From Bog-473 sp963721585 (lineage in GTDB: Bacteria > Actinomycetota > Acidimicrobiia > Acidimicrobiales > RAAP-2), in contig CAVRJN010000006.1 of assembly GCA_963721585.1 (NCBI GenBank), positions 1-64,000 on the forward strand: a DNA stretch of 64,000 nucleotides, in the 5' to 3' direction. The position numbers were made by a program, and so were the translations under genes. The stretch's first letter is position 1; each line of letters starts with the position of its first letter. Below are positions 17,234 through 26,939 of this stretch, piece after piece. Below the pieces are notes generated by a model. That model did not search any database. It worked only from the letters and a program-made list of their open reading frames with translations, and had not been told where the DNA came from.

Positions 17234-18214
17234 ATGGCCATCGAAACGATCGCGCTCGGAACCCAGGGCCTCACGGTCTCCCGCCAGGGCCTCGGCTGCA
17301 TGGGGATGTCGGACTTCTACGGGCCGTTGGACGACACCGAGTCCATCGCCACCATTCAGCGGGCGCTCGAGCTCGGCGTCACGTTCTTCGACACGTCCGA
17401 CATGTACGGGCCGCACACCAACGAGGTGCTCGTCGGTACGGCGCTGGCGGGACACCGCGACGAGGCGGTCATCGCCACGAAGTTCGGCATCGTGCGCGAT
17501 CCGGACTATCCGGCCAAGCGCGCCGTCAACGGGCGGCCCGAGTACGTGCGCCAGTCCTGCGACGGCTCCCTCCTCCGGCTGGGCGTCGACCACATCGACC
17601 TCTACTACCAGCACCGTGTCGACCCCGACACGCCGATTGAGGAGACGGTCGGTGCCATGGGCGAGCTCGTGACCGAGGGCAAGGTCCGCTACCTCGGCCT
17701 GTCGGAGGCCGCACCGGAGACCATCCGCCGGGCCCACGCCGTACATCCGATTTCGGCCCTCCAGACCGAGTACTCGGTCTGGTCACGCGACCCGGAGGAG
17801 GAGATCCTGCCCACGCTGCGCGAGCTCGGCATCGGGTTCGTCCCCTACAGCCCGCTCGGCCGCGGCTTCCTCACCGGCGCTCTGCGCTCGATCGACGATC
17901 TGGACGAGAGCGACTTCCGCCGCTACCAGCCGCGCTTCCAGGGCGACAACCTGGCTGACAATGTGGCAATCGTCGAGGTCATCGACCAGCTCGCTTCGGC
18001 CAAGGGCTGCACGCCCGGGCAGATCGCGTTGGCCTTCGTCCACGCGGCAGGCCGTGACGTGGCGCCGATCCCGGGCACCAAGCGCCGCACCTACCTGGAG
18101 GAGAACGTCGCCGCGCTCGACGTCGAGATCACCGAGGAAGACCTGGCCGTGCTCGACACCGTCGCTCCCGCCAAGGGCGATCGCTACGCCGACATGTCCC
18201 CCGTCGACCGGTAG
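17234..18214 (+). CDS. Aldo/keto reductase
   Basis: A 326-residue NADPH-dependent oxidoreductase of the aldo/keto reductase superfamily, AKR13-like by its opening (LGTQGLTVSRQGLGCMGMS). The catalytic tetrad is visible as D53, Y58 (SDMYGPHTNE), K83 (ATKFG) and H127 (YQHRVD). The cofactor phosphate region PIPGTKRRTYLEEN lies near the C-terminus. Related enzymes reduce diverse aldehydes and ketones, so the physiological substrate cannot be read from sequence. GAGAGGAG precedes the ATG. It is transcribed toward a minus-strand gene. Confidence 0.92.
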   Translation: MAIETIALGTQGLTVSRQGLGCMGMSDFYGPLDDTESIATIQRALELGVTFFDTSDMYGPHTNEVLVGTALAGHRDEAVIATKFGIVRDPDYPAKRAVNGRPEYVRQSCDGSLLRLGVDHIDLYYQHRVDPDTPIEETVGAMGELVTEGKVRYLGLSEAAPETIRRAHAVHPISALQTEYSVWSRDPEEEILPTLRELGIGFVPYSPLGRGFLTGALRSIDDLDESDFRRYQPRFQGDNLADNVAIVEVIDQLASAKGCTPGQIALAFVHAAGRDVAPIPGTKRRTYLEENVAALDVEITEEDLAVLDTVAPAKGDRYADMSPVDR

Positions 18215-18229
18215 GGAGAACGCTTCTCC
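18215..18229. terminator. Short hairpin between convergent genes
   Basis: GGAGAA and TTCTCC form a six-base stem with a three-base loop, immediately after the aldo/keto reductase stop and before the convergent methyltransferase stop. There is no U tract. It could act for both genes, but the evidence is positional only. Confidence 0.3.
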
Positions 18230-18271
18230 GGGCCTCTCGGGCACAGGCCTCCAGTCGTCGGGGAATGGACG

Positions 18272-19309
18272 TCAGCGGGCGAGCATGCGGCGCGCCCGCC
18301 CCACGGCCCGTCGCGGCGTGGCCTGCGTCCCGGCGACGCGCCACCAGGCCCGCTCGAGCGACGTCCCCACGGCGGGACGGTGGGGCTTGCGGCAGACGTA
18401 GGCGAGCAGGTAGCAGTTCTCGATGTCGTCGAAGATCCCGCGCTTGGTGGCCAGCTCGGTCGGGTCGAAGACGTGGCGGGCAACGGATTCGCCGCCGTAG
18501 TTGATGCCCATGGCCCGTTCGATGACGAACCCGTTGCCGCGCAGCATGGCCGCCATTTCGCGGTGCCTGTACTCGTACTTGTGGTCCGGGTCGATGAACG
18601 CGTCCTGCTGCAGCCTGGTCAGGTTGGCGTTGGGCGTGTCGAGCGCCAGCACCCCGCCCGGCCGGAGGACACGCCGCGCTTCGGCCAGCACCTGTTCGGC
18701 CTCGGCCCGCGTGATGTGCTCGATGCTCTCCCCGCTGTAGACCATGTCGAAGGACGCCGACGGGTAGCTGCTGAGGTCGGTCATGGAGTGGTAGCGGTAG
18801 GAGACCTTCCCTCCCGCGACGTCGACGGTTGTCTGCGTCTGACCGTCCTGGTACAGCTCGTGGCGGTCCTCACTCGGCAGATCGACGATGACGATCTCCT
18901 GGAACTTGTAGGGGTAACCCATCAGGACGAGAGCGCCGTAGGGCACACCGAGCGCAACGCCGCCGATGTCGAGGATCCGTCGCGCCCGGGGCAGGCTGCG
19001 GATGAAGACGCCCCGCCCGTAGTGCAGCGACGGGCCGAACTCGGTCATGGGGGCGGAGTGGCTCCACTCCGCCGAGTGGATCAGCCATTCCATGAGCTGG
19101 CGCGGGCTCTTGGTGCCACTCTCGAGCTCGGCCACGAACGGGTCGTCGGGGGCGGGCTCCCGGCCGAAGAGGAGATGGAACAGTCCCCGGTGCAGCTCGC
19201 GGGCGGGGAGATCCTCAATGAGCCCCGAGTCGGGGAACGAGTCCGGCAGGGCAGGGGTCTTGTTCGCCTTCTGCCAGCGCACACGGCCGGACCTGGACTC
19301 GGCCTGCAT
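18272..19309 (-). CDS. SAM-dependent methyltransferase with N-terminal DUF4214-like segment
   Basis: A class I methyltransferase: RRILDIGGVALGVPYGAL resembles motif I, DMVYSGESIEH fits the motif around the acidic/aromatic pocket, and RRVLRPGGVLALDTPN is the typical late strand. The first 80 residues contain HRGLFHLLFGREPAPDD and LMEWLIHSAEW, which look like the DUF4214 helical repeat found with glycan-modifying enzymes. I chose ATG 19309 (MQAESRSG). GTG 19360 would add 17 residues. It precedes nothing on its strand, but the GT1 and GH13 genes lie just upstream in the same direction. A role in sugar or glycolipid methylation is inference. Confidence 0.8.
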   Translation of the reverse strand: MQAESRSGRVRWQKANKTPALPDSFPDSGLIEDLPARELHRGLFHLLFGREPAPDDPFVAELESGTKSPRQLMEWLIHSAEWSHSAPMTEFGPSLHYGRGVFIRSLPRARRILDIGGVALGVPYGALVLMGYPYKFQEIVIVDLPSEDRHELYQDGQTQTTVDVAGGKVSYRYHSMTDLSSYPSASFDMVYSGESIEHITRAEAEQVLAEARRVLRPGGVLALDTPNANLTRLQQDAFIDPDHKYEYRHREMAAMLRGNGFVIERAMGINYGGESVARHVFDPTELATKRGIFDDIENCYLLAYVCRKPHRPAVGTSLERAWWRVAGTQATPRRAVGRARRMLAR

Positions 19310-19430
19310 GCCGCCGACTGTAACCGGCCCGGCTTCGACCAGGTCATGGACGCCGACCACCCGGAGACCGCCGTGGCGACGGCCGGCAGGACGGCCGGCA
19401 GGCAGGCAGGCGGGCAGCCGAGCGGGTGGG

Positions 19431-20792
19431 CTAGACGGAATCGGCCCGGTCGGCCCGGTCGGCCCGGTTGTCCCGGCGCAGCGCGTCGTTCGCCGCGCAC
19501 AGCTCGGCCAGCACGTTGCTCATGGTGGCGAGCGGGTCGCTGGCGACGATCTCGGCCCGGAGCGCCCGCGCCCGTCGCCGGTACGAGCTGTGGCCGAGGA
19601 CGCGGCGGACAGCGTGGGCCACCATCGCCGGCGAGGGCCGTCCCGTGTGCAGGTTGATTCCCGCACCCGACCACTGCACACGGGCCGCCACTTCGGGCTT
19701 GTCCTCGCTGTCGCCGGCGACCACCAGGGGGACGCCGTTGGCCAGCGCCTGCTGCACACCGCCGTAGCCACCGTTGGTGACCATCACGTGCACGTGGGGT
19801 AGCAGCAGGTCATGGGGGACAAAGCGCTCCAGGCGGACGTTGGCAGGGAGTCCCGCTCGCAGCGGTCCGGGGTCCGGCCCCCCGGTGGTTGCGACGACGA
19901 GCACGTCGTCGCCCGCAAGTCCCCGGGCGGTCACCAAGAGGAGCCGGCCCAGGTCCGCGTTGTCCAGCGTGCCCTGGGTGACGTGGACGACCGGGCGGCC
20001 GCTCCCGAGCTCGTCCCACCAGGGCGGAACCTCGAAGGACTGCGCCGCCGCGGTCAGGACGGTCAGGATCGGCCCGACGAAGCGCACCGTGGGGGCGAGG
20101 TCCGAGCGCGGGTATTCGAAACCCGCCACCGTCCCTTGCAGATAGGCGTCGACCACCTTGGGGTGGAGGTCGATGAAGTAGCCGGAGAACCCCGCCGGCG
20201 AGCCCGCCTCGGCGAGCCGGCGCCGGGCGAATCGCTGAATGTCGGCCAACACGAAGTGCTCGGTGGCCCAGTTCATGGTGGCGTTGCGCACCCGGCGTAG
20301 CGGACCCGATCCGGGCTGGAACGCCACGCCGAACGGCGCGGTGTCCCGGCTGTTGGACGCGTAGGGCATGGCACCGACGCAGGCCAACGCCGGGCGGGCC
20401 GAGCGCGGGCCCAGCGCCAGGGGGAGGGCGCCGAAGAACATGGAGTCGACGACGATGCAGTCGGCGGCGAAGACCTCGAGGATGGCGCGCAGATCACGGT
20501 ACTGCCCGGGGATCGGTCCGATGAAGATGCGGCGCAGGTCGTCCTTCACACCCCGCACGCCGCGTTTGGACGACGACTCGCGCTCGGGGTTGGCCACCAT
20601 CAGGTCGTGCGCGTCGTACTCCGCCGCGAAGGGCACGAACCGGGCGCCCGTCGCCTCGACCCTGGAGCGGTAGTGCTCAGTTGTGAAGAAGACGACGTCA
20701 TGCCCCTCCCCGACGAGCCGGCCGGCCAGCGCCAGCAGGGGCACGGTGTGACCCTGGGCCGGCGTGGAGCACAGCACGAACCGCCGGGTCAC
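19431..20792 (-). CDS. GT1-family (UGT/MGT-like) glycosyltransferase
   Basis: About 453 residues with GT-B architecture. The N-terminus FVLCSTPAQGHTVPLLALA is the acceptor-domain opening of MGT-type enzymes. The donor-binding half shows FVPHDLLLPHVHVMVTNGG, then a GVPLVVAGDSEDKPEVAARV segment equivalent to the nucleotide-sugar signature of macrolide and rhamnosyl transferases. The canonical histidine of HGG is replaced by N in TNGG. A GTG at 20790-20792 overlaps the upstream GH13 stop. Another GTG is three bases upstream. Acceptor and donor are unknown, and a glycolipid or secondary metabolite is plausible. Confidence 0.85.
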   Translation of the reverse strand: MTRRFVLCSTPAQGHTVPLLALAGRLVGEGHDVVFFTTEHYRSRVEATGARFVPFAAEYDAHDLMVANPERESSSKRGVRGVKDDLRRIFIGPIPGQYRDLRAILEVFAADCIVVDSMFFGALPLALGPRSARPALACVGAMPYASNSRDTAPFGVAFQPGSGPLRRVRNATMNWATEHFVLADIQRFARRRLAEAGSPAGFSGYFIDLHPKVVDAYLQGTVAGFEYPRSDLAPTVRFVGPILTVLTAAAQSFEVPPWWDELGSGRPVVHVTQGTLDNADLGRLLLVTARGLAGDDVLVVATTGGPDPGPLRAGLPANVRLERFVPHDLLLPHVHVMVTNGGYGGVQQALANGVPLVVAGDSEDKPEVAARVQWSGAGINLHTGRPSPAMVAHAVRRVLGHSSYRRRARALRAEIVASDPLATMSNVLAELCAANDALRRDNRADRADRADSV

Positions 20793-22405
20793 CACGTCAG
20801 CCGCGACACGACGGCGGCGCCCCAGGGCGGGAGTGTCAGCGCTCCCTCCACGCTCGACCCCTCGAGCCCGTGTTCGGTGCTGACGGTGACGGTGCCGGTC
20901 GCGCCCTCGAAGGTCGCCGGGTCGCCGCCCATGTTCAGCAGGACGACGACGTCCTCTCCACGGGCGTAGGCCCAGGTGCCCTGCGGCGACGGCAGCGAGC
21001 GGTACGGCCCGACGGCCAGGTCATCGCTGGCCTGGCGGGCCGCGATGGCCCGCCGGCACAGCTCGAGCACCGAATCGACGCGCCCTTCCTGGTCGGCCAC
21101 GTTGCACACCGCCGGGTCGGCCATCGGCAACCACGGGCGGACACCCGCCGGCGTGAACCCGCCGCCGGGCTCGGCGGTCCAGGGCATCGGCGTGCGCTCG
21201 GCATCGCGACCCTTGTAGTAGGGCCAGAAGCGGGCGCCCACCGCATCGAGCACGTCCTCGCGCTGCACCGGCCCGTCGACCAGGCCGATCTCGTCGCCCT
21301 GGTAGAGGAAGGGCGTGCCGCGCAGCGTGAGCAGCAGCACGAGGGCGAGCTTGACCTTGGCGTGGTCGCCACCGGCCCAGCGGGTGGCGAGGCGCGACAC
21401 GTCGTGGTTGGACCCCGTCCAGATGGGCCAGGCTCCCTCGGGCAACAAGGCCTCGGTCTCCTCGACCACCGAACGCAGGGCTTCGGCCTCGAGCGGCGCA
21501 TTGATGAACACGAAGTTGAAGCCGCCGTGCAGCTCGTCGTGCCCGTCCCCGTAGAACTGTGCGAGGACGGGCAGCTTCTCCACGTTGGTCTCGCCGATGA
21601 GCAGGCGCTCGGGCTCGTAGGTGCCGGCAATGACGCGCCAGCGCTTCAGGATGTCGTGTGCCTCGGGACGGTCGGTGTTGTAGACGGCGCGCTGAGCCAT
21701 GAACTGCTGGTCGAGGGGGTCGTCCTCGGTGGCCGGCGGGTTGTCACGCAGCTCCTTGTCCTTGATCATCATGTTGCACACGTCGATCCGGAAGCCCGCC
21801 ACGCCGCGGTCCCACCAGAAGCGCACGATGTCGTCGAATTCGCGCCGCACCTCCTCGTTCCACCAGTTCAGGTCCGGCTGAGCCGCCTCGAAGTTGTGCA
21901 GGAAGTACTGGCCGCTGGCCTCGTCGAAGTGCCAGGCCGGCCCCCCGAAGACGCTGGCCCAGTTGTTGGGCAGGCCGCCGTCCGGCTTGGGATCGGCCCA
22001 GACGTAATAGTCGCGAAAGGCCGAGTCACGCCCCCTCAGGGCATCGACGAACCAGGCGTGCTGGTCGCTGGTGTGGTTGGGCACCAGGTCCATCAGGATG
22101 CGGATGCCCCGCTCGCCCGCCTCGCGCACCAGCATGTCGAGGTCGTCCAGGGTCCCCAGTGTCGGGTCGATATTGCGGTAGTCCGAGACGTCGTAGCCCC
22201 AGTCGCGGTTGGGCGAGCACGTCACCGGTGAGAGCCACACCGCGGTGATGCCCAGCCGCTCCAGGTGGTCGAGCTTGGACAGAATGCCGGGCAGGTCCCC
22301 CACGCCGTCGCCGTCGGCATCGGCATAGGAGCGGGGGTAGATCTGGTAGAAGACGCCGCCGTGCCACCAGCGGTCGGGGTCACTCTTCGGGTTGGCTGGC
22401 GCCAT
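20789..22405 (-). CDS. GH13 alpha-glucosidase / oligo-1,6-glucosidase
   Basis: Hydrolyses (or transglycosylates) alpha-glucosidic bonds. All four GH13 conserved regions are present: DLVPNHTS near 106-113, GFRIDVCNMM with nucleophile D208, LLIGETNVE with acid/base E272, and GSNHDVSRL with D334. The opening WWHGGVFYQIYPRSYADADGDG is typical of the GH13 glucosidase and trehalose-related subfamilies, and no signal peptide is seen, so it is cytoplasmic. 538 residues is normal. It heads a minus-strand pair with the GT1 gene (overlapping stop and start). Exact substrate (maltooligosaccharide, isomaltose, sucrose) cannot be decided here. Confidence 0.92.
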   Translation of the reverse strand: MAPANPKSDPDRWWHGGVFYQIYPRSYADADGDGVGDLPGILSKLDHLERLGITAVWLSPVTCSPNRDWGYDVSDYRNIDPTLGTLDDLDMLVREAGERGIRILMDLVPNHTSDQHAWFVDALRGRDSAFRDYYVWADPKPDGGLPNNWASVFGGPAWHFDEASGQYFLHNFEAAQPDLNWWNEEVRREFDDIVRFWWDRGVAGFRIDVCNMMIKDKELRDNPPATEDDPLDQQFMAQRAVYNTDRPEAHDILKRWRVIAGTYEPERLLIGETNVEKLPVLAQFYGDGHDELHGGFNFVFINAPLEAEALRSVVEETEALLPEGAWPIWTGSNHDVSRLATRWAGGDHAKVKLALVLLLTLRGTPFLYQGDEIGLVDGPVQREDVLDAVGARFWPYYKGRDAERTPMPWTAEPGGGFTPAGVRPWLPMADPAVCNVADQEGRVDSVLELCRRAIAARQASDDLAVGPYRSLPSPQGTWAYARGEDVVVLLNMGGDPATFEGATGTVTVSTEHGLEGSSVEGALTLPPWGAAVVSRLTW

Positions 22406-22724
22406 GGGGCATCCCTCCGGCTCGTGGCGGTCGCCCGGGAGCGTATCGACACGGGCCCGCCGCCCGGCGCACCCGTCCGCCTCGGATCTGTCGCGCCGCC
22501 ACCGCCAAGATCTGCTGCTCCAGAGCGAGGGAGAACGGGGTGTCCGCCGCGGTGCGCGTGATCTGGTGGCCGCGACGCCCCTGCAGCCCGGAGCCCGGAG
22601 ACACCCGTCCCGCAGTGCCGCCGGCGGAGCCGTCCGGCCACCTCATCGGGCGTCGGCACAAGTTGGTCCAGGGCGGAATTCGATGCCGCCGCCGCACAAT
22701 TCGCGCCCCCCGGGGGACACCCCC
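22406..22724. other. Intergenic stretch upstream of divergent GH13 and groES, no gene recognised
   Basis: Very GC-rich, with several short arginine-rich open frames on both strands that have no family resemblance and no convincing ribosome-binding site. It must contain the promoter of the minus-strand GH13 gene, but I see no clear hexamers. Confidence 0.5.
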
Positions 22725-22754
22725 TTGCCAGCGCCCCGGAAAGCCCGCTACTCT
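22725..22754 (+). promoter_or_regulatory. groES promoter
   Basis: TTGCCA at 22725-22730 and TACTCT at 22749-22754 are separated by 18 bases. The CIRCE operator begins at 22753, on the -10 element and the likely transcription start. This is the classical placement for HrcA repression of groESL. Confidence 0.65.
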
Positions 22755-22788
22755 GGCACTCGCAACCCGAGAGTGCTAACGAGTGCCA
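22753..22788 (+). promoter_or_regulatory. CIRCE operator (HrcA site) with a second nested inverted repeat
   Basis: Left arm CTGGCACTC (22753-22761), nine-base spacer, right arm GAGTGCTAA (22771-22779). The right arm is perfect against the CIRCE consensus and the left arm has two mismatches. An additional GAGTGCCA at 22781-22788 pairs perfectly with TGGCACTC of the left arm. The left arm can therefore pair with either of two right arms ten bases apart. AAGGAGG follows at 22788-22794 as the groES ribosome-binding site. Confidence 0.88.
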
Positions 22789-22804
22789 AGGAGGCCCGTT
22801 TCAA

Positions 22805-23095
22805 ATGAGTCTGCAACCCCTCGATGACCGGATCGTCGTCCGCCCCGGCGAGTCCGAGGAGACCACCGCCTCTGGCCTGGTCATTCCCGACACCGCCAAG
22901 GAGAAGCCCCAGCAGGGCGAGGTGCTGGCCGTGGGCCCCGGCCGCCGCTCCGAGGACACCGGTGAGCTGATCCCGCTCGACGTCAAGGTCGGCGACACGG
23001 TCGTCTACTCCAAGTACGGCGGCACCGAGTATGTCCTCGACGGCGAGGACGTCCTCATCCTGTCCGCCCGCGACATCCTGGCCAAGATCGCCTGA
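22805..23095 (+). CDS. groES: Co-chaperonin GroES
   Basis: Seven-subunit lid of the GroEL folding chamber. The 96-residue protein begins SLQPLDDRIVVRP and contains the mobile loop region ETTASGLVIPDTAKEKPQQG, GDTVVYSKYGGTE and ILSARDILAKI, all family standards. AAGGAGG lies 10 bases before the ATG. Expression is expected to be heat inducible through the CIRCE site upstream. groEL follows after 112 bases and is presumably in the same transcript. Confidence 0.98.
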   Translation: MSLQPLDDRIVVRPGESEETTASGLVIPDTAKEKPQQGEVLAVGPGRRSEDTGELIPLDVKVGDTVVYSKYGGTEYVLDGEDVLILSARDILAKIA

Positions 23096-23207
23096 TCCCG
23101 GCCACATCCAATTGGCAGCCCGCCGCCCGGTGCAATCCGGGCCGGCGCGGCGGCCACCCTGCAGTTATTCCTGAGATTCGAGGACTCGAGAGGAGTTCCA
23201 CACAGTC

Positions 23208-24863
<1,656 letters not shown>

Positions 24864-24919
24864 CCAGCTGCACCTCTTGTCGGCACCCCGGGCGTTACTG
24901 TCGGGGCGTGTCGGGCTTC

Positions 24920-24945
24920 ACGGCCGGGCCTTCGGGCCCGGCCGT
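24920..24945 (+). terminator. groESL transcription terminator hairpin
   Basis: ACGGCCGGGCC (24920-24930) and GGCCCGGCCGT (24935-24945) form an 11-base perfect stem closed by a TTCG loop, 57 bases after the groEL stop. No U tract follows, which is common for terminators in high-GC Actinomycetota. Confidence 0.75.
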
Positions 24946-24984
24946 GGCGCGTCAGGGGGGAGCCCAGGCCCTAATCTGCGCCCT

Positions 24985-26916
24985 GTGGTCGGGGACCTGG
25001 ACCTGGACCGGGGGCCGCACGGGCAGCGGCATGCGTCGACCACAGCCGACGCCGAGCGGACCCCCTGGAGCCGGCGACTGCAGGTGTGGCGCTCACCGCC
25101 GGGCCAACCCCGCTGGGCGCGGCCCCTCCTCCTGGCCGTAACGGCGCTCGCCGCCTGGGCCTACAGCTGGCAGGTCGGTTCCACCATCGAGATCTACTAC
25201 GCGGCAGCGGTGCGGAGCATGGCCCAGAGCTGGCACGACTTCGTCTTCGGTGCGTTCGACCCGGCCGGGACCATCACGGTCGACAAGCTCCCCGGTGCGT
25301 TCTGGGTCCAGGCGCTCTCCGTGCGCCTGTTCGGCTTCCATGTCTGGTCGCTCATGCTGCCCCAGGCCGTCGAGGGGGCGCTGACCGTCCTGGTCCTGTT
25401 CCACGCGGTGCGTCGAGTGGCCGGGCCGGTCGCCGGCCTCGTTGCAGCACTCGTCCTCGCGGCCAGTCCCGCCACCGTGACGCTCGACCGCGGCAACATT
25501 CCCGACTCGCTGATGATCCTGCTCGTGGTCCTGGCGGCCGACGCCACGGTGAGTGCCATCGTGACCGGCCGCTGGCGGAGCGCCGTGCTGGCCGGGGTGT
25601 GGGTGGCGCTGGCCTTCCAGGCCAAGATGATCGAGGCCTGGCTGGTGCTGCCCGCCCTCGGCCTCGCCTACCTCGTGGCCGGGCGCGGCAACACCGTGGC
25701 GCGACTCGGGCGGATCGCCGCGCTCGGCGCGGCGGCGGCCATCGTCTCGCTGTCGTACATGACCTTCGTCACCCTGACGCCGGCAGCGCAGCGACCGTAC
25801 GAGGACGGGAGCACCACCAACTCCATCTTCCACCAGGTCTTCGTCTACAACGGCTTCTCACGCGTCGGCGAGGCCTCCCCCAATGCGACGCTCGGGCGGA
25901 CGCTGGGCACGCCGCTCTTCTCGCAGGCCGAGCCGCCACCGGCGGCCAACCGGCTGCTCACCGCAGGGTACGGCCATGACGCCGGCTGGCTCCTCCCGGC
26001 GGCCGTCCTGTCCGGCGCCGCCGTCCTGGTGGCCCGGCGGCGGCGCCCCCGCACCGACCTGCCGCGCGCCGGTGCGGTCCTCTGGGGGACCTGGCTGGTC
26101 GTGCTGGCCGTCGTCTTCACCGCCAGCACGACCATGAACTCGTATTACGCCGGGGCGCTCTCACCTGCGGTCGCCGCGTTGCTCGGCATCGGCGGCGCGC
26201 TGGCCTGGGAACGCCGGCGAAGCCCGGCCACGTCGGCGGCGGCGGCGGGCGTCGTGCTGGTGACGGTGGGTTACGCGGCGTGGCTGCTCCCGCCCGGGGG
26301 CACGGGGGTGGCGCCGTGGCTCGCACCGGTGGCGGTGGTGCTCGGGCTCGCGGCGGCCGCGCTGCTCGCATGGTCGGCCCGTCGCGCCCGACGCGGTGGC
26401 GATGCGGGCGCCGTCGGTTTCGACCTCACCGCGGCCGCTTGCCTGTTGGGCGGACTCGCCGTGCTTCTCGTACCGGCGACTGCGAGCGCGTCGGTCGTGT
26501 CGAAGGGCCTGGGCCCGTTCGACACCCCGTTTCAGCCGGTGGTGGTGACCGAGGCCCTCCGCACCGTCTTCGCGCCCCAGTCGTCGCCGCCGGGGCTGGC
26601 CGATCTGGAGCAGGTCCGGCGCGGCGCCCCTGCCTTGATGGCGGCGCAGACGTCCGCGGTGGCCGCCCCGTTCGTGTATGCGACGGGCGACGAGGTGCTC
26701 CCCCTGGGCGGTTACACCGGGATCATCCCGTCGCCGACCGTCGGGCAGCTCAGGACGCGGATCGCGGACGGGTACTTCCATCTCGCGCTGATGGCGCGGC
26801 CGGGTGCCACGGGTGCGACGGCCTACATCGCCGCCCACTGCATCCACGTGCCTCCGAAAGAGGGGACGGGAGCGTCCGTCCTCCCGAAGCTCAAGATCTT
26901 TTACTGCACCGGGTGA
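24985..26916 (+). CDS. GT39-type membrane glycosyltransferase (ArnT/PMT-like)
   Basis: A polytopic membrane enzyme predicted to move a sugar from a polyprenyl-phosphate donor to an acceptor outside the membrane. An acidic residue following the first membrane span is expected in GT-C catalysis, and here the segment IEIYYAAAVRSMAQSWHDF follows it. The FDPAGTITVDKLPGAFWVQAL motif and DRGNIPDSLMILLVVLAAD match the YkcB-like branch. I count roughly a dozen hydrophobic segments and an extracytoplasmic C-terminal domain. GTG 24985 (643 residues) is chosen because earlier codons in this frame run through the groEL terminator. Confidence 0.85.
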   Translation: MVGDLDLDRGPHGQRHASTTADAERTPWSRRLQVWRSPPGQPRWARPLLLAVTALAAWAYSWQVGSTIEIYYAAAVRSMAQSWHDFVFGAFDPAGTITVDKLPGAFWVQALSVRLFGFHVWSLMLPQAVEGALTVLVLFHAVRRVAGPVAGLVAALVLAASPATVTLDRGNIPDSLMILLVVLAADATVSAIVTGRWRSAVLAGVWVALAFQAKMIEAWLVLPALGLAYLVAGRGNTVARLGRIAALGAAAAIVSLSYMTFVTLTPAAQRPYEDGSTTNSIFHQVFVYNGFSRVGEASPNATLGRTLGTPLFSQAEPPPAANRLLTAGYGHDAGWLLPAAVLSGAAVLVARRRRPRTDLPRAGAVLWGTWLVVLAVVFTASTTMNSYYAGALSPAVAALLGIGGALAWERRRSPATSAAAAGVVLVTVGYAAWLLPPGGTGVAPWLAPVAVVLGLAAAALLAWSARRARRGGDAGAVGFDLTAAACLLGGLAVLLVPATASASVVSKGLGPFDTPFQPVVVTEALRTVFAPQSSPPGLADLEQVRRGAPALMAAQTSAVAAPFVYATGDEVLPLGGYTGIIPSPTVGQLRTRIADGYFHLALMARPGATGATAYIAAHCIHVPPKEGTGASVLPKLKIFYCTG

Positions 26917-26939
26917 GGGGGCGTCGGCCGGTCCGACCG

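Noticed and set aside
22222..22697. Minus-strand frames between GH13 and groES that might be a small regulator
   Set aside because: Low-complexity Arg/Gly/Pro composition, no helix-turn-helix pattern and no start signal.
24877..24984. N-terminal extension of the GT39-type gene upstream to 24877
   Set aside because: The extension would be translated through the groEL terminator hairpin and has no family similarity. GTG 24985 is the better start.
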